NCBI GenBank assembly: GCA_017744605.1
Contig: JAGIAZ010000001.1
Coordinates: 248,001 to 312,000, forward strand
DNA from: Sphingobium sp.
GTDB lineage: Bacteria > Pseudomonadota > Alphaproteobacteria > Sphingomonadales > Sphingomonadaceae
Direction: 5' to 3'
Length of the DNA: 64,000 bases
The first letter of the stretch is position 1, and every line of letters starts with the position of its first letter. Below the pieces are notes generated by a model. It saw only the letters and a list, made by a program, of their open reading frames with translations, was not told the DNA's origin and made no database searches. Position numbers and translations under genes: made by a program. Below are positions 17,807-24,749 of the stretch, in pieces.

Positions 17807-19000
17807 TTAGTAATAGGCTTCCTCAACGGGCAGCACATCGGGGAGAATCTCGCGCTGCCACCTAATCGGCTTCTTAGGGTAGCCCTTCGGGACCTTCGGC
17901 CTGTCATCCGGTGCCTGATCGGCGCGCAAGAATAAATGAGTCGGAACGCGCCGCCCGCTCTCCGGGTTAAGCAGGTCATAAAGGTGGGACTGAATGCCGG
18001 ACCCCTCGCACAACACGGCTTCAACCGGCATGATCTTGGCGACCAATTCGCGATTGCGTTTGAAGGCACGTCCGTTGCCCCTGCCATAGAGGCCATAATT
18101 GACGCACGGCACACCTTCCTTGTCGGCCCATGCCGAAGCAATCGCGGGAACACCCATGCTGCCCCCGGTGGATACCAGAATCATATGCGGGATACGCTGC
18201 TTGATCTGGCTAAGCCGGGCAAAAATGATTCTCCAATCGTGCCAGTCGAAGGGGCCGGAAATGAGGACGCAAGGGCCTTGCGGATCATATTGTTCCCGGC
18301 GCTTTTCGGCACGGGCGCGCAGAAAGTCGAGTGCGTTAATCTGGCTCGCGCTCGTAACCTCGCTTGCCTTTGATCCCTTCGACGGCGACCATGCACGCCC
18401 GAAACAGGCACGATACATCGCCGCCATATAGTCACGCATTGCCTCAAACGCAGCGCGCTGTTCGGCAAGCGATTGGCATTCAAGCTGCTTATCCTCAAGC
18501 TTCTTGTTGAACACCTCACCCGGCTCCATCCGGCGCGCCATGTCGCCGATTTGGTCGGCAAGCCGATCCTCCTCGCGCTGCAATTTGCCCGCGACGAAAT
18601 GCGGGCTGTTGACGAAGCCCCACGCCATTTCCGGGGCCAGATGCTCAAGGCGGGTATTGGTCAACAGGTCGCAAATGGCAGCGATGATCCCGCCGCATTC
18701 CGCCTGTGCGGCGAATGGTTCGGGCATATAATATTCGCCCGGTTCGTCGCCATGCTCGATGATGGTAAGCGGCAAAGGATCGCCAAAGGATGCCTCAAAG
18801 GCCGGTGTGACGATAAGCGCCGCCTGATCCCTGCGAAGGTCGCCGCGCGTGATGGCGGAGCCTTCGCCTTCCTGCATATGCTCGATTTCGGCGGTCATAT
18901 CATCGCTGTCGTCGGGCAGGTGGTCGGGAAGTCGCGCGTAGAGTTTCGGCAGGTCCGCAAAGCTGCTAATGGCGGCGGAGGCCGGTTGTTTGTTGCTCAT
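17807..19000 (-). CDS. DUF2493 (SLOG-fold) domain protein
   Basis: The 397-residue protein has an acidic N-terminal half with no recognised domain and a C-terminal DUF2493 domain of about 120 residues: CVLISGPFDWHDWRIIFARL, then LVSTGGSMGVPAIASAWADK, then VLCEGSG. DUF2493 belongs to the SLOG superfamily, which binds nucleotides or nucleotide-derived ligands, and is frequent on plasmids and ICEs. Function here is unknown. It is preceded by the DUF736-like gene on the same strand. Confidence 0.8.
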   Translation of the reverse strand: MSNKQPASAAISSFADLPKLYARLPDHLPDDSDDMTAEIEHMQEGEGSAITRGDLRRDQAALIVTPAFEASFGDPLPLTIIEHGDEPGEYYMPEPFAAQAECGGIIAAICDLLTNTRLEHLAPEMAWGFVNSPHFVAGKLQREEDRLADQIGDMARRMEPGEVFNKKLEDKQLECQSLAEQRAAFEAMRDYMAAMYRACFGRAWSPSKGSKASEVTSASQINALDFLRARAEKRREQYDPQGPCVLISGPFDWHDWRIIFARLSQIKQRIPHMILVSTGGSMGVPAIASAWADKEGVPCVNYGLYGRGNGRAFKRNRELVAKIMPVEAVLCEGSGIQSHLYDLLNPESGRRVPTHLFLRADQAPDDRPKVPKGYPKKPIRWQREILPDVLPVEEAYY

Positions 19001-19084
19001 GGTTTAGGTTCCTTGGGTCGGGCTATCGGTTCAGGGTCCGGGGAAGCGTTCCAGCGCTCCCCCGGCCCGTCTCGGTCCTAGCGG

Positions 19085-19588
19085 TTAGAAGGGCACGTCA
19101 TCGTCAAGCTGACGCCCGCCGCCGACATATTCGCCGCCAGCCCCTGCGGTGCTGCCTCCGGCAAACCCCCCGGAAGATCGGCCGGAGAAACCGCCATTCT
19201 GGCGCTGGCCACCGCGCTGGAAATTGCCCCCGCGCTGATTGCCGTTCCCGCTGTTCGATTGCGGGGCGTTGCGCCGCCATTGCACCTCATAACCGGCTGT
19301 TTGATTGCCGAAGAAAGCCATTTGCTTTTCGTCGCCCGCATGGTGGTCATCGACGAAGCCCGCGAGGTAGGGGGTTCCATCCGCCATCGGTCGTTCCCAG
19401 AGGGAGCCGATAGGTGCAAGCTGACCTGCCATATTGTATGCTTTAAGCTCGCAAATCGGCCAGCGTTCAGACCGCTTATCCTCCGGGATGAAATGCATTT
19501 CGACGTAATCGTAATTCATGGTGAAAGTTCTGACATAGCCAGTCGGCAAGCCAACCTCATCATTATACTTAAATTCACCTACCAACAT
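19085..19588 (-). CDS. DUF736-like protein with SSB-type acidic tail
   Basis: The 167-residue protein starts MLVGEFKYNDEVGLPTGYVR; its first 100 residues resemble the DUF736 beta domain of plasmids. A glycine/glutamine/arginine-rich linker follows (GNGNQRGGNFQRGGQRQNGG), and the protein ends in LDDDVPF, almost the DDDIPF tail by which SSB recruits replication partners. This architecture (compact domain, flexible Gly-rich linker, acidic tip) is that of an SSB, so it may bind single-stranded element DNA. ATG 19588 chosen over 19606 for position of the domain; the G-rich motif lies 58 bases upstream. Confidence 0.72.
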   Translation of the reverse strand: MLVGEFKYNDEVGLPTGYVRTFTMNYDYVEMHFIPEDKRSERWPICELKAYNMAGQLAPIGSLWERPMADGTPYLAGFVDDHHAGDEKQMAFFGNQTAGYEVQWRRNAPQSNSGNGNQRGGNFQRGGQRQNGGFSGRSSGGFAGGSTAGAGGEYVGGGRQLDDDVPF

Positions 19589-19646
19589 TTCACCTACTCC
19601 AATCAAATTGCGCTTGGGAGCTATTTCCCTCCCGCAATTACTTTCT

Positions 19647-19660
19647 ACCCCCTCCCCTCC
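19647..19660 (-). promoter_or_regulatory. G-rich motif, copy 1 (before the SSB-tailed gene)
   Basis: The plus strand reads ACCCCCTCCCCTCC; the coding strand is GGAGGGGAGGGGGT. It lies 58 bases before the start codon at 19588. Confidence 0.6.
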
Positions 19661-20288
19661 ATTTTTACCATTTCATTGTCTTATTGACAGAATTTCATCG
19701 CATCTGGTGAGCCTGAGCCAATAAAAATGGCCGCGGTAGCGGCCCCTCAAAAAAACGCATGCCGAAGGCATTCCATCTTGATCGATGCTGGACGGACCAG
19801 TGGGTGTCGTTCATCGCATCCGGAGCCGCCTTCGCCGTGGCTCAAGGGGCAGGCGCGGCCGTCGTGGGCAACAGAAATGACGGAGGCTCCGCCGCGCAGC
19901 GGTGGAAACCGTAGGGCCGCTTGCGGCCCGGTATTTCTGTTGAGGTGCCTTCCTGACAAACAAACGCATTGGCCGCTCGCGGCCAATACATTTTTGGCAC
20001 CGACCACGGCGGCCGGGTCTGCCACGCAGAGACACTGCGAAGGCGGCTCCGGATGCGATGAACGACGGCGTGCGGCATCGATGGCGGGCCGAGGCGTCCC
20101 GCCGAGGACCGCCATGGCGCGACCTCTCGGTATCGCGAAGACGGTGCCCCAAGCGCCGCGAAAGGGATCGTTACCGCGTCAGCGGGCAAGACCCCGAAGG
20201 GGGCTTGATCGGAGCGCAGCGGAGATAGAGCCCGGTGCCCGCCTTGGCGGGCATTCGCCCTACCCCTTTCCTTGCCGGGGCGTCTTAC
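19661..20288. other. Gene-free hairpin-rich region
   Basis: About 630 bases lack a credible gene. They hold at least five GC-rich hairpins, several with a GGCCG-N4-CGGCC core (19729-19744, 19914-19929, 19968-19987), plus CCCCGAAGGGG and GCCCGCCTTGGCGGGC near 20190-20255. ORFs on both strands (such as 19747-20115 minus) are by-products of the repeats. Likely a replication, transfer or regulatory RNA locus. Confidence 0.6.
19807..20065. repeat. 259-bp nested inverted repeat (cloverleaf-like)
   Basis: A perfect 28-base inverted repeat (19807-19834 with 20038-20065, one arm starting TCGTTCATCGCATCCGGAGC) encloses two side arms. The first is a 10-base stem 19869-19878/19933-19942 (CAACAGAAAT with ATTTCTGTTG) with a GGGCCG-CTTG-CGGCCC hairpin inside. 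The second is GGTGCC/GGCACC (19945/19996) around ATTGGCCG-CTCG-CGGCCAAT. The outer stem continues imperfectly inward for about 15 bases. Confidence 0.85.
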
Positions 20289-20498
20289 TCAATCGCCGGT
20301 TGATCCGATCCAGAGCAATTCGAGGGATCCCGGTCCGCGTCGAAACCCCTCGATCTGCACCTGCTGATCGCAGCGATCACCAAGATCATCGCTGGTTTCG
20401 AGACGCCAGACGGGGCCATCCTCGGTTTCGAGGACGGGGCCACGCTCCCCGATCCGGAGCGTGCCGCGCAACCGCAACGGCAGACCATTGGTGCTCAT
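20289..20498 (-). CDS. DUF5818-like small protein
   Basis: The 69-residue protein consists of one small beta domain (LRGTLRIGERGPVLETEDGP then VWRLETSDDLG and VQIEGFR) matching the pattern of DUF5818, a nucleic-acid-binding-like OB/SH3-type domain with unknown function. ATG 20498 is chosen because the preceding part of the 267-residue track ORF has no domain and crosses the 20664 gene on the other strand. Confidence 0.65.
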   Translation of the reverse strand: MSTNGLPLRLRGTLRIGERGPVLETEDGPVWRLETSDDLGDRCDQQVQIEGFRRGPGSLELLWIGSTGD

Positions 20499-20663
20499 CG
20501 GCAAAGGTCTGGGCGCATCCACGTCCGCCCTTTTGGAAGCCAACAACGTCCATCGGCGCGCTTTGAAATCGGAACATACATGTGCTGGCTCCTGCCATAT
20601 ATGAGATTGGCATTGCAATCTTGTTCGATTTATGTTCCTGTCCACTCCCTCAAGGAGCATGTC

Positions 20664-21053
20664 ATGATCCGCGATTATCTCGCCAGCCTCGATCTCAATC
20701 TTGGGCTTTACGATGCTGCGGTCGATCCTGACCTGCCGCTGGTCCGGCGCAAACTGGCAAGCCGCGCCGCGCAGGAAGATGTCGATGGCGGCTATTACGA
20801 GGCGCAGGAATTGGCGGAAGCTTTTCTGCAAGCGGCGCAGGAGGCCAATGGCGGCATCGAGGACGATGACAGCCCGGCGCGAACCCGGTTGCGGGATATC
20901 CTCGCGCGAAACCTCGACTATCAGCGCGAGCTGTTCGATCTGGTGTGCACCGCGCCGCTGGCAGATGCTGCGGCGCATTTGTGCTGGCTCACCGAGATGA
21001 TGAAAGGCCGGGGCAAGCTCTATCGGCCTGTAACCGACGCGCGCAGGAAATAG
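20664..21053 (+). CDS. Conserved-looking hypothetical protein
   Basis: The 129-residue acidic helical protein (MIRDYLASLDLNLGLYDAAV onward) is preceded by AAGGAG at good distance from ATG 20664. I recognise no family. It is one of very few plus-strand genes in the element body and is divergent from the DUF5818 gene, so it has its own promoter in 20499-20663. Confidence 0.65.
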   Translation: MIRDYLASLDLNLGLYDAAVDPDLPLVRRKLASRAAQEDVDGGYYEAQELAEAFLQAAQEANGGIEDDDSPARTRLRDILARNLDYQRELFDLVCTAPLADAAAHLCWLTEMMKGRGKLYRPVTDARRK

Positions 21054-21088
21054 CGGCCCCCTCGCGCGGCTCGGCCTCGTTATGGCGG

Positions 21089-21316
21089 TCAATCCGTGAC
21101 GGGGGCAAGATATTGCGTTTCGACCAACTCGGTTTTCTGGACCCGTTCGCGCGGCGACATATCGAGCCGCACATAGAAGCCAGCGAAATGGGTCCGGACA
21201 ATGGTTCCGATGCGACCAGCGAAGCGATCGCCGCCGACACGGGGGCGCAGCCGAATTCTGACGCGATCGCCGATCGCGAAATCCGATCCGTCACTAGGCG
21301 GTTGAGGACCGGTCAT
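21089..21316 (-). CDS. Small SH3/KOW-like protein
   Basis: The 75-residue protein contains one beta-rich motif of KOW/SH3 type (FAIGDRVRIRLRPRVGGDRF, GRIGTIVRTHFAGFYVRLD). Its ATG overlaps the stop of the upstream 21313 gene by 4 bases (ATGA), so it is translationally coupled. Function unknown. Confidence 0.65.
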   Translation of the reverse strand: MTGPQPPSDGSDFAIGDRVRIRLRPRVGGDRFAGRIGTIVRTHFAGFYVRLDMSPRERVQKTELVETQYLAPVTD

Positions 21317-21861
21317 TGTGGCGGCTCCCTGCGGCGGGGAGCCAGGGCCATGCGATCGCGATGGGGCAAAAAGCGAAGGCGCGCGCCCCTGAAGAGACTG
21401 TCGTCCCAAGTCTCCTCAAGATGGGCCTGCTCGATCGCCTTCAGGATCGGAAGGAGCGCCGCGCGGGCATCGGCCTCGCTGCGCGCGGGATGCAAAAGCA
21501 CTTGCAGCGTCATCGGCACGTCGGCGGTATAATATTGAGCGCAGACGTCATCGGCGTCGCATCGGAGGATCGGACCGGTTGAGGAGGACCAGTCGACATG
21601 ACTGGCGATCCATTCGGGCACGAAGTCCCAATCAAAACATAAGGGGTAATCGTCCTCCACGCGGCGCCAATCGGCTTCGACCGCGTCGGTCCAACCGATG
21701 ACGATCAGGCGCAATGCGGCGGTTCCGATCTCGCGGAACGTGGCGCGAACCGCCAGTGTGCGTTCGATGGAATCAGAGTTCGTCGATGGGTCGTCGCGAA
21801 AGTTCAGCACCGCTTCCCATAGGCAAGCCGCGGTTTCGAGGGATTCGGTATGATCGGTCAT
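21313..21861 (-). CDS. Hypothetical protein of the element backbone
   Basis: The 182-residue acidic protein is rich in tryptophan (VIGWTDAVEADWRRVEDDYP). No domain recognised. First gene of a two-gene unit with the SH3-like protein; CGGGAGGGGACC seen just upstream is on the opposite strand and is not counted as a G-rich motif copy. Confidence 0.6.
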   Translation of the reverse strand: MTDHTESLETAACLWEAVLNFRDDPSTNSDSIERTLAVRATFREIGTAALRLIVIGWTDAVEADWRRVEDDYPLCFDWDFVPEWIASHVDWSSSTGPILRCDADDVCAQYYTADVPMTLQVLLHPARSEADARAALLPILKAIEQAHLEETWDDSLFRGARLRFLPHRDRMALAPRRREPPQ

Positions 21862-21990
21862 GATCCGTTCCTTGTCGGGAGGGGACCAGGCTGCGCACGC
21901 CCACGGCGCTGCGCGACCGGAGGTCGGCAGGCGCGGCTCAACGGCGCGGTCCTGGTCGTGATCGAGGAGGAATAATGCGCGTCCTGTGGG

Positions 21991-22437
21991 CTAGCCGCTC
22001 ACCCGGATCGCGAGCACTGGAACATTTATCGGCGGAAGCGATTCGAAAACGGAGGTGAACCCGGGCGGGATCGGAAAGACCGTGGTATCCACGATGGCCC
22101 GGGCGTGCCGCGTCTCCAGTTCGCCGGGCCTGGCTTTCCAGGGAGCCTCCAGGATGTCGAAGCGGTCTTCCCGGTCCTTCGACCGGATCAAGGTGAAATC
22201 GCCGCACCAGCAGTCCCTGCCCGGACAGAGGTTCCCGATCTCGGCGGATAACGTGGCATCGCCGGTGCGGCGCCGCAACGATTGCACCAGCGCGCCGCTC
22301 ATCCGCCCGAGCGGAAGCGCACGCATAGGGTCGGTGTCACGATCGGGGAATTCGACCAGCCACCAGTCGCGTCGATGGTGGAGCACAATGGCGCAACAAC
22401 GGTAGATATCTGGAATGGCGGCGGATGTGGGGGGCAT
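21991..22437 (-). CDS. Hypothetical protein
   Basis: The 148-residue protein starts at ATG 22437, which has CAGGAGATTGCC before it. Features are a WWLVEFPDRDTDP segment and a cysteine pair (CPGRDCWCGDF) that could bind metal. No family recognised. It is preceded by G-rich motif copy 2, so it probably heads its own unit. Confidence 0.6.
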   Translation of the reverse strand: MPPTSAAIPDIYRCCAIVLHHRRDWWLVEFPDRDTDPMRALPLGRMSGALVQSLRRRTGDATLSAEIGNLCPGRDCWCGDFTLIRSKDREDRFDILEAPWKARPGELETRHARAIVDTTVFPIPPGFTSVFESLPPINVPVLAIRVSG

Positions 22438-22514
22438 GGCAATCTCCTGATGATCGAGCGAACGGACGCGGTGCGTTGCCCATTCGGACCCACGCACTAT
22501 GTCGCCCATTCCCG

Positions 22515-22527
22515 CCTCCTCCCCTCC
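22515..22527 (-). promoter_or_regulatory. G-rich motif, copy 2
   Basis: Plus-strand CCTCCTCCCCTCC, 77 bases before the start codon at 22437. Confidence 0.55.
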
Positions 22528-22572
22528 ACGCTGTAAGTGTCAGGCTGCGAAATCGGAGAGCCGATCCGCGCA

Positions 22573-23619
22573 TCAGGCAGCCAGTCGCGTTAAGCTTTGA
22601 CGCCGGCCATCATCCGCATTGTCGGACCGTCGCAGTTCGGCAGCGCGGATCTGAAAGCGCGCCCGGTCGGATCGGCCGCGTCGAACGCGAAACTCGTCAT
22701 CCACGACGTCATTGACCCTTGCCCATTGATTCCATGCGAAATTGCGTCCCAGGCCCACGGTTGTATTCGAACTCGGGAAACGGTCTGCGTTCGAGACAAG
22801 CTCCTCCCATGTGGCGCCGAATTCGACCTCATCGAAGCGACTGTGTCGCCCTGTGAGCGCGGTGCGTTCAAGCAGGAGCGCCCGTTCGAGCAGGTCAGGA
22901 TGGTGGGCGGCGAGCCAATACAGCTCCCAGATTTTCGAAGCCGGGCAGAAGAAACAGGCCGATTTGATCGGCACATAGTCGACGCCCAACACGTCCATGA
23001 TGATCGCGATGCAGTCTTCGCGCGTCCAGCCGAGAAGCTGTAGCGGATAGGCGTAATCGAAATCGGCATCGACCGTCCGCAGATTCCGCGACCGCCGAAG
23101 ATCGGCGCGACCGCAATCATAGCCGATCAGTTTGACGATGCGCTGACCGGTTCCTTCCGCTTCAGTCCATACAGGATGGGGCAGCGCCGCGTTCGGTCCG
23201 GAACGCGCGCCCTTGATAAGTTGGTCCTGCGGAATCTGTTTCCATTTTATGGAACAACTTTTCATGCCGAAGGCCAGAGACGGCAGAGTTTCATTGGTGA
23301 GACAGTTACCGAAAAGATCGTCATAGCCGGTTGAGGCGAGCGGAATTTTTCGGCAGGTGATGATGGGCGGCCAGTTCCATGCGGCGAGGATCGCGTTCAT
23401 CCGATCCCGGTGGGCAATGGTCTCCGGCTTTTCACCGCCGACATCAGCGAACGTGATAACCTGCGGCTGGATTTCGGCGAGATAGAGCGCGATCAGCATC
23501 GCGGTTGAGTCAACCCCAGCGCCGAAACAGGCTGCGAGCAAGCGTCCCTTGAGCGATCGTAGGCGATGAGCCAGGAAAGAGGCGCGCGCCCTCTCGCTGG
23601 TGAAAGATGGCAGAAGCAT
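22573..23619 (-). CDS. PP-loop ATPase, PAPS-reductase-like (first of two)
   Basis: The 348-residue protein has an adenine-nucleotide alpha-hydrolase fold. The P-loop reads CFGAGVDSTAMLIAL at about residue 31, a variant of SGGxDS, followed by FADVGGEKPETI. Cysteines occur in CSIKWKQ and CFFCPAS and could bind a cluster or metal. Relatives include PAPS reductases, DndC and other nucleotide-sulfur or base-modification enzymes of mobile elements. No cysteine-biosynthesis context is present, so sulfate assimilation is unlikely; DNA or tRNA modification is the better guess (inference). Confidence 0.75.
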   Translation of the reverse strand: MLLPSFTSERARASFLAHRLRSLKGRLLAACFGAGVDSTAMLIALYLAEIQPQVITFADVGGEKPETIAHRDRMNAILAAWNWPPIITCRKIPLASTGYDDLFGNCLTNETLPSLAFGMKSCSIKWKQIPQDQLIKGARSGPNAALPHPVWTEAEGTGQRIVKLIGYDCGRADLRRSRNLRTVDADFDYAYPLQLLGWTREDCIAIIMDVLGVDYVPIKSACFFCPASKIWELYWLAAHHPDLLERALLLERTALTGRHSRFDEVEFGATWEELVSNADRFPSSNTTVGLGRNFAWNQWARVNDVVDDEFRVRRGRSDRARFQIRAAELRRSDNADDGRRQSLTRLAA

Positions 23620-23683
23620 CGGTAAATGCCTTCCTATTGGCGGCGGAGGTTGGAGCTTCGGCGGCGGCGCGCCTTCATATGAT

Positions 23684-23723
23684 CGCCAGAAACCCGACCA
23701 CGACGGCGATCGGGTTTCTGGCG
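23684..23723. terminator. Perfect 14-bp hairpin between 23772 and PP-loop gene
   Basis: CGCCAGAAACCCGA pairs with TCGGGTTTCTGGCG around a 12-base loop. No T-run follows; it probably acts as an intercistronic terminator or processing site. Confidence 0.6.
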
Positions 23724-23771
23724 CATCAGCACGCCAGCATTCGACGTCCCCCGCTGGCTAGGGGCGCCGTT

Positions 23772-23972
23772 TCAACGGTAGGCGTCATCGACGCCTGCAC
23801 TACCGCTCGGCTGGAGACGGCTGGCGATCGCCTCATTATACTGCCGGGCCACATCGCGCGCAGTCGAGCGGCTATTCCAACGCCAGTCTTCATCATACAC
23901 GGCGGATCCGTCCGGGCTTCGCACGATCCATCCATCCTGATCGCGCGAAACGCGATAAGGGCGGACACGCAT
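23772..23972 (-). CDS. Small hypothetical protein (DUF2188-like pattern)
   Basis: The 66-residue protein has a compact two-part sequence: RVSRDQDGWIVRSPDGSAVY resembles small DUF2188-type proteins, followed by a helix (STARDVARQYNEAIASRL). Its ATG lies one base after the stop codon of the upstream 23974 gene, so it is coupled to it. Confidence 0.6.
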   Translation of the reverse strand: MRVRPYRVSRDQDGWIVRSPDGSAVYDEDWRWNSRSTARDVARQYNEAIASRLQPSGSAGVDDAYR

Positions 23973-23973
23973 C

Positions 23974-24168
23974 CTAACAGCCCGGCCCGGGGTCGGGCGT
24001 CACGCACAACCAGATGTCGTTTTCGAACGCATCCGCCAACTCGCGGGCATCAGGCCGGTCACCGGCGGCATCGAGCAAGCGGAGATCTTCGACGACGGTC
24101 CGCTCCTGTTCGCTGTCAAGATAGTGCGAAAATGTACATCGACGATCGATATCGAGTGGGTGAGCCAT
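23974..24168 (-). CDS. Small hypothetical protein
   Basis: The 64-residue acidic protein has a strong ribosome-binding site (AGGAGGACATCAGTC before ATG 24168). No family recognised. Head of a unit with the 23772 gene. Confidence 0.6.
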   Translation of the reverse strand: MAHPLDIDRRCTFSHYLDSEQERTVVEDLRLLDAAGDRPDARELADAFENDIWLCVTPDPGPGC

Positions 24169-24230
24169 GACTGATGTCCTCCTTTGATTGGGGGGGCAGG
24201 CGCGGTGTCGAAGCGGTCAGGTGATCGCCG

Positions 24231-24677
24231 TCACAGTTTCGCTGTGCGTTCGATCATCAGCCGAAACGCGCCACCGTCATCAAGGACGATATAAATGCAG
24301 GCCTCGTTTTCCGCTTCGTTCGAAGCCGTGGCTAAGCTCGCGATATTGGCCCGCGTTCCGAATGTGTCGGAGACAATATCGGCAGCTCCATCACCGGGAC
24401 CCGTGCGTTCGCGCTCGCATTTATCGATATGCGTCTCGATAAGTTCCGACACGAATGCGACCATCGTCGAAAGACGCGTTCTCGACCGATGGCCCGCAGC
24501 GGATTCGCCCGCACGGTCGGCGAGATCACACAGGAGCGGCGTGAGCGCGGCCTTGATATCGGCCAGTAAATCCAGGTGCTCCTTGGCTTCCAGGACATGC
24601 AGCATGGATTCGGGTATCAGAGCGTTGACGGCATGGGTCGCAGCATCGACCAGCGCATCGAGACGATAGGTTTTCAT
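24231..24677 (-). CDS. Hypothetical helical protein
   Basis: The 148-residue, mostly helical protein begins MKTYRLDALVDAATHAVNAL; ATG 24677 follows AAGGAAACTCCC. No domain recognised. It is downstream of the GHKL ATPase, separated by a hairpin. Confidence 0.6.
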   Translation of the reverse strand: MKTYRLDALVDAATHAVNALIPESMLHVLEAKEHLDLLADIKAALTPLLCDLADRAGESAAGHRSRTRLSTMVAFVSELIETHIDKCERERTGPGDGAADIVSDTFGTRANIASLATASNEAENEACIYIVLDDGGAFRLMIERTAKL

Positions 24678-24697
24678 GGGAGTTTCCTTGACGATAT

Positions 24698-24730
24698 GAT
24701 CGGGCAAGGCGCCAAAACGCCTGCCCGATC
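24698..24730. terminator. Intercistronic hairpin after the GHKL ATPase
   Basis: GATCGGGC pairs with GCCCGATC, extended by AGGCG/CGCCT with one bulge. It lies directly upstream of the ribosome-binding site of the 24231 gene, so it may attenuate that gene. Confidence 0.55.
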
Positions 24731-24749
24731 CTGGTAGAAATGGGAAAGG

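Noticed and set aside
19747-20115. ORFs of 113-122 residues in the hairpin region
   Set aside because: Composition is repeat-driven, they overlap each other on the same strand in different frames, and none has a ribosome-binding site.
21869-21882. GGGAGGGGACC before the 21313 gene as a tenth G-rich motif
   Set aside because: It is on the plus strand, opposite to all nine others, and the match is shorter.
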